A DNA stretch of 64,000 nucleotides from Paracoccus cavernae (lineage in GTDB: Bacteria > Pseudomonadota > Alphaproteobacteria > Rhodobacterales > Rhodobacteraceae), in assembly GCA_030410095.1 (NCBI GenBank), contig JAUFRC010000001.1:74501-138500 (forward strand), read 5' to 3'. The notes beneath the pieces were generated by a model that saw nothing but the letters and a program-made list of their open reading frames with translations, had not been told where the DNA came from and did not search any database. This document shows positions 46,067 to 56,327 of the stretch, in pieces (position 1 is the stretch's first letter; the number at the start of each line of letters is the position of its first letter). The position numbers and the translations under genes were made by a program.

Positions 46067-47245
46067 ATGACCCTGATCACCCCGAAAGACATCGTTGCAT
46101 TGGACGAGTTCATCGCGATGCGCCGCGATTTCCACGCCCATCCCGAGCTTGGCCTCGAAGAGGCGCGCACCTCGGATGTCGTGGCGGCGGCGCTTGAAAG
46201 CTACGGCTACGAGGTGACGCGCGGTCTGGCGAAAACCGGCGTGATCGCCACCCTGCGCGCGGGCTCGGGCAATCGCGCCATCGGGCTGCGCGCCGATATG
46301 GATGCGCTGCCGATCATCGAGGAAACCGGCGCGCCTTATGCCAGCAAGACCGCCGGCCTGATGCATGCCTGCGGCCATGACGGCCATACCGCGACACTTC
46401 TGGCGGCCGCGCGGACTCTGGCCGAGCGCAGGAATTTCGACGGCACCATCCATCTGATCTTCCAGCCCGCCGAGGAAAACTGGGGCGGTGCGAAGATCAT
46501 GGTCGAAGAGGGCGTCTTCGAGCGTTTCCCCGTCGATGCGGTTTTCGGCATGCACAACGACCCGAGCCTGCCGCTTGGCCAGTTCACCTTCCGCGACGGG
46601 CCGATCATGGCGGCGGTGGACGAGTGTTTCATCACGGTGCAGGGCAACGGCGGCCACGGCTCGACGCCAGAGCTGACCGCCGATCCGATCGTGGCGGGGG
46701 CCGCGATCGTCACGGCGCTGCAAAGCATCGTCTCGCGCAATATCGCCGCGCTGGATCCGGCGGTTGTCACGGTCGCGGCTTTCCACGGCGGCACCGTCAG
46801 CAACATCATCCCGTCTAGCGCGGAAATCGTCGTCGGCATCCGCAGCTTCAGCCCCGAGGTGCGCGACGAGATCGAGCGGCGCATCAAACGGATCGCGACC
46901 GCGCAGGCCGAAAGCTTCGGGCTGACCGCCAAGGTCGATTACCAGCGCAGCTATGATGCGACGATCAACCATGCCGCCGAGACCGCCTTTGCCCGCGACC
47001 TCTCGCGCGAGATGTGGGGCGAGGCGCTGACCGTCGATTTCGCGCGCCCGATGATGGGCAGCGAGGATTTCGGCTATTTCCTTGTCGAAAAGCCCGGCAG
47101 CTATTTCTTTCTCGGGACCGCCAAAGGGCCGGATGATCCGGGGCTGCACAATCCGAAATTCGACTTCAACGACGAGGCGCTGGCCTTGGGCGCGGCCTAT
47201 TGGGTCAATCTCGCCGAGCGTTACCTGTCGCGCGACGCTGCCTAG
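46067..47245 (+). CDS. M20 family amidohydrolase (hippurate hydrolase/N-acyl-amino acid deacylase-like)
   Basis: Intact 392-residue metallo-amidase. Motifs: RRDFHAHPELGLEE, RADMDALPIIEETG, MHACGHDGHTATLL and QPAEENWGGAKIMVEEG contain the metal ligands (His, Asp, Glu), and PMMGSEDFGYF holds the last metal Glu. It starts 1 base after the permease stop. In the cluster it would free the amino acid from an imported N-acyl derivative. The exact acyl group is unknown. It is a cytoplasmic enzyme, with no signal peptide. Confidence 0.9.
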   Translation: MTLITPKDIVALDEFIAMRRDFHAHPELGLEEARTSDVVAAALESYGYEVTRGLAKTGVIATLRAGSGNRAIGLRADMDALPIIEETGAPYASKTAGLMHACGHDGHTATLLAAARTLAERRNFDGTIHLIFQPAEENWGGAKIMVEEGVFERFPVDAVFGMHNDPSLPLGQFTFRDGPIMAAVDECFITVQGNGGHGSTPELTADPIVAGAAIVTALQSIVSRNIAALDPAVVTVAAFHGGTVSNIIPSSAEIVVGIRSFSPEVRDEIERRIKRIATAQAESFGLTAKVDYQRSYDATINHAAETAFARDLSREMWGEALTVDFARPMMGSEDFGYFLVEKPGSYFFLGTAKGPDDPGLHNPKFDFNDEALALGAAYWVNLAERYLSRDAA

Positions 47246-47294
47246 ACGCGCCTTTTATCTGGCCCAAGCGCCGCATTCGGTCTATCTGGGCCGA

Positions 47295-48403
47295 ATGGAA
47301 AAAGACGCGCAATTCGACATCTATCTGGTCGCCACGCCGGGGCTCGAGGCCCCGCTTCTGGCCGAAACCCGCGAGGCGGGCTTTGATGCCGCCGCGGGTG
47401 ACGGCGGCATTACCTTCCGCGGTGGCTGGCCCGATGTTTGGCGCGCCAATCTCGAGCTGCGTGGTGCAACGCGGGTGCTGGTGCGGATCGGCTCTTTCCG
47501 CGCGCTCCATCTGGCGCAGCTCGACAAACGCTCGCGCAAGTTCCCCTGGGCGGATTTCCTGCGCAAGGACGTCCCGCTGCGTGTCGAAACGACGACCAAA
47601 CATTCCAAGATCTATCACGCGGGTGCCGCGACCCAGCGTGTCGAGAAGGCGCTGGTCGAGGAATTGGGCGCAACCCTTGATCCCGCCGCGACCTTGGTCG
47701 TGAAGGTGCGGATCGAGGATGACCTTTGCACCATCTCGCTCGATTCCACCGGCGAATCCCTGCACAAACGCGGCCATAAGGAAGCCGTCGGCAAAGCGCC
47801 GATGCGTGAAACGATGGCCGCGATGTTCCTGCGCGAGGCCGGTTTCGACGGCCACGAGCCGGTGATGGACCCGATGTGCGGCTCGGGAACCTTCCCGATC
47901 GAAGCGGCCGAGATCGCGCTTGGCCTGCAACCGGGCCGCTCGCGCCGTTTCGCCTTCGAGGATTTCGCGACCTTCGATGCCAAAGCCTTCGAGGCTCTGC
48001 GTCGGGGTGCCCGAAATCCCGCGCCCGCTTTCCGCTTTTACGGCAGCGACCGCGACGCGGGTGCGGTGCAGTCCTCCAAAAAGAACGCTGAACGCGCGGG
48101 TGTGGGCGATCTGGTGGTCTTCGAGAATCGCTCGATCAGCGACATCACCCCGCCCGAAGGCCCGAACGGGCTGGTCATCATCAACCCGCCCTATGGCGCG
48201 CGGATCGGCAATAAAAGCCGCTTTTCGCGCTCCACGGTGCTTTGGGTCAGGTCCTGCGCGAGCGGTTTTCCGGCTGGCGTGTCGCGATCGTGACCAGCGA
48301 AGCCTCGTTGGCCAAGGCCACGGGCCTGCCGCTTGAAGTCGGCCCCTATGTCGCGCATGGCGGGCTGAAAGTGCGGCTCTACCTGACCAAACCTCTGGCC
48401 TGA
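47295..48403 (+). CDS. THUMP-domain class I SAM RNA methyltransferase (RlmL-like), one frameshift
   Basis: About 370 residues: N-terminal THUMP-type RNA-binding region (FDIYLVATPGLEAPLLAETRE, FRGGWPDVWRANLELRG), a SAM-binding motif MDPMCGSGTFPIEAAEIALG and the catalytic NPPYGARIG. These match the RlmL/YpsC N2-guanine methyltransferase of 23S rRNA. The frame shifts near 48228; the end GLPLEVGPYVAHGGLKVRLYL follows in another frame. It is not functionally linked to the preceding operon. Confidence 0.9.
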
Positions 48404-48437
48404 GACGGCCGGAAACCTCCGATCAAAAGGACATGCC

Positions 48438-49603
48438 ATGACCCAGCCCGCCCCGCGCTTCAGCCTCAGGCAGCTTGGTCCGGCGATGGGAGCCGCGCGC
48501 GGCACCGAGATCGCGCGTGCGGCCTTCGGGGCCTTCCTTGCGGTGCTTTTGCTCGAGGCACTGATCGCCTTCACACCGCTCGGGGCGGGGCTTGGCCTTC
48601 ATATGCTCGCGCCTTTCGGGGCGAGCGCGTTCTTGATGTTCGCGGTTCCGAACAGCCCCTTGGCTCAGCCCTGGTCCGCGATTGTCGGCAACGGGGTCGC
48701 GGCGGTTGCGGGCGTGGCGGCGGTGCTCTGGATCCCCGATCCGATGCTGCGGCTTGCCTGCGCGATGGGCGGTGCGGTTTTGCTGATGCATCTGTGCCGC
48801 GCGCTTCATCCGCCGGGGGCGCGGTGGCGCTGATTGCGGCGCTCAGCCCTGCCGAGGTCAGCCAAAGCGGCTTTCTTTTCGTGCTCTCGCCGGTGATGCT
48901 GGGCACGGCGATTTTGTCGCTGCTGGCGGTTCCCTATGCGCGCGCGACGGGGCGGCGCTATCCGTTCCGGCAGGCCGACACCCCGCATGTGCCTGAAATG
49001 GACGAGGAACCCCAACGCGATCCGCTTGGCCTGACGCGCGAGGAACTGGGCGATCTTCTGGCCGATTTCCGCCAGACCCAGAACATCGGGGTCGAGGATC
49101 TTGCCCGCCTGATCGCGGCGGCCGAAGACCGCGCGGCCAACCTGCGTCTGGGCAATCTGACCTGCGGCGAGGTCATGACGCGCGATCCGGTGACGGTGCG
49201 GCCGCTGACCTCGCTTGATCAGGTCGCCGATCTTTTCGCGCGGCTGGGCTATACCGCGCTGCCGGTGACCGAGGATGACGGGCAGTTTCGCGGCATGATT
49301 TTCCAGATCCATCTGATCCGTTTCGCGGTCGAGCAGGCGCGGCGCGATACCGGCGGTTTTCGCGCGGCTTTGCGGCAGGCGATGGGGCGCGATCCGGTCG
49401 CGGGCCATGTCTATGCGCGCGAGATCATGCGCTCGGACGGGCCCCGCCTTGCCGCAGACAGCCCCGCGACCGCGCTTTTGCCGCTGCTTGCCGAAGGCCT
49501 GCGCGAGGCGGTTCCGATCCTCGAACAGGGCCGCGTCGTCGGTATCGTCACCCGCACCGATCTGGTCGCGCGGCTGGAAGAAGAGCTGGTGCGCAGGGCC
49601 TAG
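48438..49603 (+). CDS. HPP family membrane protein with two CBS domains, one frameshift
   Basis: About 388 residues. An N-terminal HPP membrane domain of four helices (GLHMLAPFGASAFLMFAVP, HMLCRALHPPGG-like with the His-Pro-Pro that names the family) is followed by two CBS domains (CGEVMTRDPVTVRPLTSLDQVADLF, then YAREIMRSDGPRLAADSPATALLP). The break is exactly after the HPP motif near 48825 (HPPGA-). HPP proteins with CBS domains are thought to transport nitrite or another small solute in an energy-dependent way. No partner gene is nearby. Confidence 0.85.
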
Positions 49604-49610
49604 CGCCGCC

Positions 49611-50561
49611 TCAAGCCTCGCCGTAGCGCTGCGCCTCGGTGAGCAGCCAGTCGCGGAATTCGGCCTCGGGGCCGCTTTCCGTCTCGCGCTTGGCGGGCGT
49701 GACCAGCGCATAGGTCGAGCCGCGCAGCCGCCGGTCGCTGGCACGGGCGAGGGTGCCTTGGCGCAACTCCTCCTCGACCAGAATTTCGGGGACCAGCCCC
49801 ACGCCCATCCCCGCTTTCGCCGCCGTCACCACCATGCCGAAATGGGCGAAACGCGCGCCGCGGCTGAAGGTCACGGGGTCGATCTCGGTCAAGCCGAACC
49901 AATCGAGCCACAGATGCGGGCGGGTCTCCTGCTGCAGCAGCGGATAACGGGTGAGCAGGCGGTTTTCCTCGTCGATCTGCTGCGCCTCGGTATCGAAACG
50001 GATCTGGCGGGCAAGGGCGGGGCTGGCCACCGCGATCAGATATTCGGCCATCAGCGGCACGACCTGCGCGCCGGCGGGGGCCTGATCGACATGGTGGATC
50101 GCCATGTCGAGGCGGCTGGTCGCAAAGTCGGGCATGTCGAGGCGCGACGACAGATCGAAGGTCACATGCGGCGCGATCTTGGCAAAACCCGCCAGTTTGG
50201 GGACCAACCAGCGCTCGGCGAGCGTCGGCAGGCAGGCCAGCCGGATCACCTGATTGGAGCCGAAGGCCATGGCGCGCAGCACCGAGCGGTCGAGATCGCT
50301 CAGGATCGCCTGCGCATCGGGCAAAAAGGCGCGGCCGGTATCGGACAGGCTCAGGCGCTGACGTGTGCGGTGAAACAGCGCCACCCCCATGCGGCTTTCG
50401 AGCGAGATCACCGCGCGGCTGACCGCGCTTTGCGTCAGACCCAGATCCTTTGCCGCATCGGTCGTCGACAGGGCTTTCCCGCAGGCGACAAAGGCCTGAA
50501 GCTCCGACAGGGTGGGCGTGTAAGCCTTGGCCATCATCATCCGCTCATGAGGGTTGCGCAT
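49611..50561 (-). CDS. LysR family regulator, divergent from glutaryl-CoA dehydrogenase
   Basis: Intact 316 residues. The winged HTH is TLSELQAFVACGKALSTTDAAKDLGLTQSAVSRAVISLE; the C-terminal substrate domain is of the GcvA/periplasmic-binding type. Several Met codons at the start (50561, 50540, 50537) are possible; the domain itself begins near residue 17. It is 79 bases from the divergent gcdH, so it probably controls it and binds a lysine-route intermediate such as glutarate. Confidence 0.85.
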   Translation of the reverse strand: MRNPHERMMMAKAYTPTLSELQAFVACGKALSTTDAAKDLGLTQSAVSRAVISLESRMGVALFHRTRQRLSLSDTGRAFLPDAQAILSDLDRSVLRAMAFGSNQVIRLACLPTLAERWLVPKLAGFAKIAPHVTFDLSSRLDMPDFATSRLDMAIHHVDQAPAGAQVVPLMAEYLIAVASPALARQIRFDTEAQQIDEENRLLTRYPLLQQETRPHLWLDWFGLTEIDPVTFSRGARFAHFGMVVTAAKAGMGVGLVPEILVEEELRQGTLARASDRRLRGSTYALVTPAKRETESGPEAEFRDWLLTEAQRYGEA

Positions 50562-50601
50562 GAACTAAGGATGCATTCTCATTTCAAGGCAAGAACAAGA
50601 T

Positions 50602-50617
50602 GGGTTAGATTAGACCC
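50602..50617. promoter_or_regulatory. short dyad in the LysR-gcdH intergenic region
   Basis: GGGT-8-ACCC within a 79-base divergent gap, where a LysR-type site is expected. The symmetry is only 4 bases each side, so this is a weak candidate operator. Confidence 0.3.
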
Positions 50618-50640
50618 AAACCGCATATTCAGCCGATGGG

Positions 50641-51864
50641 ATGACCATGACGCAACCTGCTCCGCTTAAAGCCAAGGAACGCCCCGAGCTTGCTCGTTTC
50701 AACTGGGAGGATCCGTTGGATCTGTCCGGTCTTTTAAGCGAGGACGAGCGGATGCTGCGCGATGCGGCGCGGGCCTATGCGCAAGACAAGCTCCAGCCGC
50801 GCGTGATCGAGGCTTATCGCGAGGAAAAACCGATCCCGCGATTTTTGCCGAAATGGGCGAGATGGGGCTTTTGGGCGTCACCATCCCCGAGGAATACGGC
50901 GGGCTTGGCGCGAATTACGTCAGCTACGGTCTGGTCGCCCGCGAGGTCGAGCGTGTCGATTCGGGCTATCGCAGCATGATGTCGGTGCAAAGTTCGCTGG
51001 TGATGTATCCGATCTATGCCTATGGCAGCGAAGAGCAGCGCCGCAAATATCTGCCGAAACTCGCTTCGGGCGAATGGATCGGCTGTTTCGGCCTGACCGA
51101 GCCCGATGCCGGCTCCGATCCGGGCGGGATGCGCACCACGGCGAAAAAGTCCGAGGGCGGTTATGTCCTCAATGGTGCGAAAATGTGGATCTCGAACGCG
51201 CCGATCGCCGATGTTTTCGTGGTCTGGGCCAAGTCCGAGGCCCATGGCGGCAAGATCCGCGGCTTTGTTCTCGACAAGGGCACCAAGGGGCTGTCCGCGC
51301 CGAAAATTCAGGGCAAGCTGAGCCTGCGCGCCTCGATCACCGGCGAGATCGTGCTGGAGAATGTCGAAGTCGGCGAGGACGCGCTTTTGCCCTATGTCGA
51401 GGGGCTGAAAGGTCCGTTCGGCTGTCTCAACCGTGCGCGTTACGGGATTGCCTGGGGCGCGATGGGGGCGGCGGAATTCTGTTTCCACGCCGCGCGCCAA
51501 TACGGCTTGACCGCAAACAGTTCAACAAGCCGTTGGCCCAGACGCAGCTTTTCCAGCTCAAGCTTGCCGATATGATGACCGAGATCACGCTTGGCCTTCA
51601 GGCGGCGCTTCAGGTCGGGCGGCTGATGGATGCGGGCAATGCCGCGCCCGAGATGATCTCGATCATCAAGCGCAACAACTGCGGCAAGGCTTTGCACATC
51701 GCGCGCCAATCGCGCGACATGCATGGCGGCAACGGGATTTCGGAAGAATTCCAGATCATGCGCCATATGGTGAACCTCGAAACCGTGAACACCTACGAGG
51801 CACGCATGACGTCCATGCGCTGATCCTCGGCCGCGCGATCACGGGGCTTCAGGCCTTCGCCTAA
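50641..51864 (+). CDS. gcdH: glutaryl-CoA dehydrogenase, three frameshifts
   Basis: About 408 residues, acyl-CoA dehydrogenase fold that oxidises and decarboxylates glutaryl-CoA to crotonyl-CoA. The start [23 protein letters not shown] is typical; [19 protein letters not shown] is the CoA and flavin region; [12 protein letters not shown] is a family block; the catalytic Glu is in [19 protein letters not shown] (restored frame). Shifts lie near 50835, 51520 and 51795. It would complete the lysine route through 5-aminovalerate started by davA/davB. Confidence 0.9.
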
Positions 51865-51886
51865 GCCGCCTTTCGCGCAAGAAAGG

Positions 51887-51919
51887 CCCCGTCACGGCTG
51901 CGTGGCGGGGGCGAGTTTT
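51887..51919 (+). terminator. intrinsic terminator after gcdH
   Basis: CCCCGTCAC, loop GGCTGC, GTGGCGGGG forms a 9-bp stem (one G-U pair), followed a few bases later by TTTT. It lies between the convergent gcdH and BKACE genes. Confidence 0.65.
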
Positions 51920-51945
51920 CCGCAGGGATGGCGGATCCGTCAGCC

Positions 51946-52876
51946 TCAGAAAGCGACCTGATCGGGGCCTTTCAGCGCGAGGATTTCGCGCGCTTCATCG
52001 GGCGAGGCGACCTCGAGGCCCAGAGCCTCGATGATCTGGCGCGCACGGGTGACCTGTTCGGCATTGGTCTTGGCAAGCTGGCCCGGCCCGATCCAGAGCA
52101 GATCCTCAAGACCCACGCGGATATGACCGCCCATCGCTGCCGACATGGCCGCGATCGGCATCTGGTTTTTGCCCGCGCCCAGCACCGACCAGCGGTAATT
52201 GTCGCCGAAAAGCCGGTCTGCGGTGCGCTTCATATGCATGACATCTTCGGGATGCGCGCCGATCCCCCCATCAGGCCGAAGACCGTCTGGATGAACAGCG
52301 GCCCTTTGACGATGCCCGCATCGAAGAAATACTTCAGGTTATAAAGATGGGCGGTATCGTAGCATTCGAACTCGAACCGCGTGCCGTTCGCGCCAAGTGT
52401 CGTCAGGATATGCTCGATATCGCCGAAGGTGTTGCGGAAGACGATGTTGCGGTTGCCGAGGTAATCCTTTTCCCACTGGTGCTTCAGCTTGCCGTCGAAC
52501 CGCGCGAGCATCGGAACAGGCCGAAGTTCATCGTGCCCATGTTCAGCGAGGCGACCTCGGGTTTCCAATGGGCGGCGGGGCGGACGCGCTCCTCGATGGT
52601 CATGGTCGGCGCGCCGCCGGTGGTGATGTTGACGACGCAATCGGAACGCTGCTTGATCACGCGCAGGAAGGGCTCGAAAGCCTCAGGCGTTTGGTCGGGG
52701 CGGCCGTCCTGCGGATCGCGTGCATGCAGGTGGACGATGGCCGCGCCCGCTTCGGCGGCACCAATCGCCGCTTCGGCGATTTCCGAGGCCGAGACCGGCA
52801 GATATTCCGACATCGACGGCGTGTGGATCGCACCGGTGACGGCGCAGGTGATGATGGTCTTGCGGGCCTTAGCCAT
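51946..52876 (-). CDS. beta-keto acid cleavage enzyme (BKACE, DUF849), two frameshifts
   Basis: About 310 residues of the zinc-dependent BKACE family, which exchanges an acetyl unit between a beta-keto acid and acetyl-CoA. Visible: IITCAVTGAIHTPSMSEYLPVS, GAAIVHLHARDP (metal His pair), VNITTGG, and the late GHIRVGLEDLLWIGPGQLAKTNAEQV. The pieces shift near 52515 and 52262. The gene follows, and overlaps by 8 bases, a carnitine-dehydrogenase-like gene. The pair fits oxidation of a 3-hydroxy acid to a 3-keto acid and its cleavage, as in carnitine use. Confidence 0.88.
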
Positions 52877-53784
52877 TGATTTCGTTCCTTTCAGATCTGT
52901 CGCGCAGATGGGTGTCCAAAGCGGCGAGTTCACGGTCGCGCCAGCGCTGGCGGGCGGCGACATCGAGGTTGGGGAAGGCGGCCGCGATGGTTTGCGCCAC
53001 GCTTTCGGTAAAGGCTTCGCCGCGCGCCGCATCATCGGTCAGCCGCGCCATGACGGGACCGTAGCGGCGCATGTAATCGGGCACGCCGCCCGGGGCGTTG
53101 AGCGTGATGGTTTCCAGCGGACCCATGAAGGCCCAACGGCGGCCGAGCCCGTGGCGGATCGTGTCGTCGAGCCCTTGGACACTGACTACGCCTTCGGCAA
53201 CCAGCCGCAAGATTCCGCCAAAAGAACGGCCTGAAGGCGGTTCAGAATGAAGCCGTCGATCTCGCGGGTAAGCCGCGCGGGGACTTGGCCGACCTGCCGG
53301 AACAGCGCCTCGGCGAAATCCATCGCTTTGGGGTCGGTATAATCGGCGGGGCACAATTCGACGATCGGGACGACATGGGGCGGGTTGACCGGATGGGCGA
53401 CAAGGCAGCGCGCGCGGCCGGGAAGATCGGCCGTGAAGACCGAGGGCATCAGCGCGGAACTCGACGAGGCCAACACCGCATCGGGTTCGGCCAGACGGTC
53501 GATCTCGATGTAAAGCGCCTTTTGATGTCGGCGATCTCGGGGCCGCTTTCCTGCACGAAACCCGCGCCCTTCAGCGCCTCGGCCATCGTCGCCTTGCCGT
53601 GGATGCGACCTGCAATCGCGGCATCGCCGCCGACATCCGCGATCATCTCGGCGAGGTCTTGGGGCAGGCGGGCGATGACTTCGGGGTTCTGGTCCCAGAC
53701 CTGCACCGTCAGCCCCGCGCGGGCGAAGACATAGGCCCATGAGCGGCCGATGAGACCCGCGCCGATAATGGCAATTGTTGTCAT
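52869..53784 (-). CDS. 3-hydroxyacyl-CoA dehydrogenase family, L-carnitine dehydrogenase-like, two frameshifts
   Basis: About 306 residues. NAD-binding start IAIIGAGLIGRSWAYVFARAG; catalytic region LASSSSALMPS and CLVAHPVNPPHVVPIVEL (HxxNP with the conserved His); late REIDGFILNRLQAVLLAE. This layout fits L-carnitine 3-dehydrogenase and lambda-crystallin-type hydroxyacid dehydrogenases, not chain-specific acyl-CoA enzymes. Frames break near 53520 and 53212. The BKACE partner supports a 3-hydroxy acid substrate, perhaps carnitine or a relative. Confidence 0.82.
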
Positions 53785-53796
53785 GTCTTTATTTCC

Positions 53797-56323
53797 TCAA
53801 AGCCAAAGTACTTTGCGACGCAAATCGAGATCGGTTGCCAGCGCGTCTGACGGCCCCTCATGGAAGACCCGACCGCGTTCGAGCGCAACCGTGCGGTCCG
53901 ACAGCGCCAGCGCCAGATCGAGATTGTGATCGACGATCACGATCGACAGGACCTCGCGCAGGCGGTTGAAGCTGTGGAAAAGCTGCTCGACCACTGCGGG
54001 GGCCAGACCCTCGAAGGCTCGTCGAGAAGCAGGACCTTTGTGTCGCCCGACAGCGCGCGCCACGGCGGCCATTTGCTGCTCGCCGCCCGAGAGACGGTCG
54101 GCCTCGGTCTCCATCCGCTCGCCGAGGCGGGGAAGAAGTCGAGGATTTGCTCGTTCGACCAATGCTGGCCCGCGCCGGTGCGCCGTTTCAGACGCCCGAG
54201 TTCAAGGTTCTCGCGCACGGTCATGCCCGCGAAAAGCCCGCGGCCCTGCGGCACATAGCCGATACCGGCCTGCGCGATGGCCGCCGCATCAAGGCCCGCG
54301 AGTTCCTTGCCCTCGAGCTTGATCGAGCCGCTGGAGACCGGCGCAATCCCGATCAGCGATTTCAGCAGCGTCGATTTGCCCGCGCCGTTACGGCCCAGAA
54401 GCGCGAGGATCTCGCCCTTGCGGATGTCGAGGCTCACATCATGAAGGATGTGGCTTTTGCCGTAATGGACATTGACCTTGTCGAAGCTGCAGATCGTCGG
54501 CCCGACCTCGCCGTGACGCGCGGTGGCCGCGACCGCCGCCGTGCCCGAACCGATATAGATCTCGCGGACCTGATCGGAGTTGCGGGCATCCTCGACGGTG
54601 CCGTCCAGCAAAACCTTGCCCTCGTTCATCACGGTGACATGGTCGGCAAGGCTGAAGACCCGGTCGATATCGTGTTCGACCAGCAGGACCGGCACATCGG
54701 CCGAGACCTGTTTGATCAGATTGCCGACACGTTCGCGCTCGGCCACCGAGAGGCCCGCCAAAGGCTCGTCCGCCAGCAGGATGCGCGGATGGTTGGCCAG
54801 CGCCAGACCCAGATCCAGCAGGCGTTGCCCGCCATAGGACAGCGAGTTCGCCTTTGCGTTCTCCATCCCCGCCAGACCGACCCAGAGGATGATCTCGCGC
54901 GCTTTGTCGTTGATGCGCGTGATCCCTTCGGCATTGGTCCAGGGGTTCATGCGGGCAGGATCACCGGCCTGAATGGCAAGGCGCAGGTTTTCCGCGACCG
55001 AGAGATCGGGGAAGAGGCTGGTGATCTGGAAGGACCGGCCCATGCCCATTTCAGCGATCTGGTCGGCGCGCAGACCGGCCACCGAACGGCCCATCAGCGC
55101 GACCGACCCCTCGGATGGCGGGAACATCCCCGAAGAAGGTTGAACGCGGTGGTCTTGCCTGCGCCATTCGGGCCGATCAGCGCATGAAGCGTGCGGTCCT
55201 TGACGTCGATGGTCACGCCGTCGACCGCCTTGAAGGCACCGAAGCGCTTGATCAGACCCTTGGCCGACAGAACCTCGCCCGCGGCATCGCCCTTGGCGCG
55301 CAGCATCTCGGGCAGCGGGCGTTCTTCGGTCCGGCGGTCCGACATGGCTGCCGAAAGGTCGGGGCCGGGGAAGAATTTCGCCAAGATCTGGCGGCCGATC
55401 CCGATCAGACCGTCGCGGGCGAAGAGCACGAAGCCCATGAAGACGAGACCGAACCACAAGAGCCAGTTTTCGGTATAGATCGACAGATATTCGCGGAAGA
55501 GGATATAGAAGACCGCACCCAAAGCCGGCCCGAGAAAACCGCGCATGCCGCCGATCACCGCCATGGCGAGCAGCTCGCCCGAGAAGATCACCGACATCGG
55601 CTCGGCCGAGGTCATGCGGTTCTTGTACATCAGCAGCGCACCGGCAAGGCCCGTGACCGTGGCCGAGGCCACGAAAGCCGCCAGCTTGTAGCGCGCGACC
55701 GGATAGCCGAGCGCGGTGGCGCGGGTCTCGTTCTCGCGGATCGCCTCGAGGACGCGACCAAGCGGCGAGCGCACGAAGCGCCAGAGCACTGCGATCACGA
55801 CCAGTGCAATCGCGGCCACGACCCAGTAGAAAGTCATGTTGTCGTTGAGATCGAAGCCGAACAGTACCGGCCGCTCGACACCGCCCAGCCCGTTCTCGCC
55901 GCCGGTCAGTGAGGTCCAGCGGAAAGCGACGGTAAAGCCGAGCGCCGAAAGCGCCAGCGTCATCAACGAGAAATAGACCCCGCGACGGCGCAACATCAGC
56001 CAGCCGAAGGCGGTGGCGGCCAGAGCGGTCACCAGCAAAGCGGCCAGAAGCGGCAGGGCAAAGGCATGGCCGGGCAGCGCCAGCGCGGTCAGCGCCGCCG
56101 CATAGGCGCCGCAGCCGAACCACGCGCCATGCCCGAAGGAGACAAGGCCCGTATAGCCCGCGAGCAGGTTGAGCCCCATACACGCCAGCGCGAAGATCAC
56201 GACTTCGACGGCAGAGCTCGAGGTCAGTCCCAAAGCGCCTAGCGCGAAAGGCAGCACAAGCACGCCGAGCGCGGCGATCAGAACCGGATGGATTTTCGGG
56301 ATTTTGGAAGACATATCAGCCAT
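53797..56323 (-). CDS. LivM-LivG-LivF triple fusion (branched-chain amino acid-type ABC transporter), four or more frameshifts
   Basis: About 842 residues. Residues 1-330 are a LivM permease (GLNLLAGYTGLVSFGHGAWFG, LLAMAVIGGMRGFLGPALG). Residues 345-590 are the LivG ATPase (IGPNGAGKTT, LSYGGQRLLDLGLALANHP, LADEPLAGLS). Residues 600-842 are the LivF ATPase (LLGRNGAGKSTLL, LSGGEQQMAAVARAL, LLLDEP). The permease and LivG are continuous in one frame; another frame runs from LivG into LivF without a stop, so the fusion is genuine. Shifts lie near 55130 and in LivF near 54130, 54060 and 54015. Both ATPases keep their Walker motifs. Confidence 0.85.
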
Positions 56324-56327
56324 GGGA

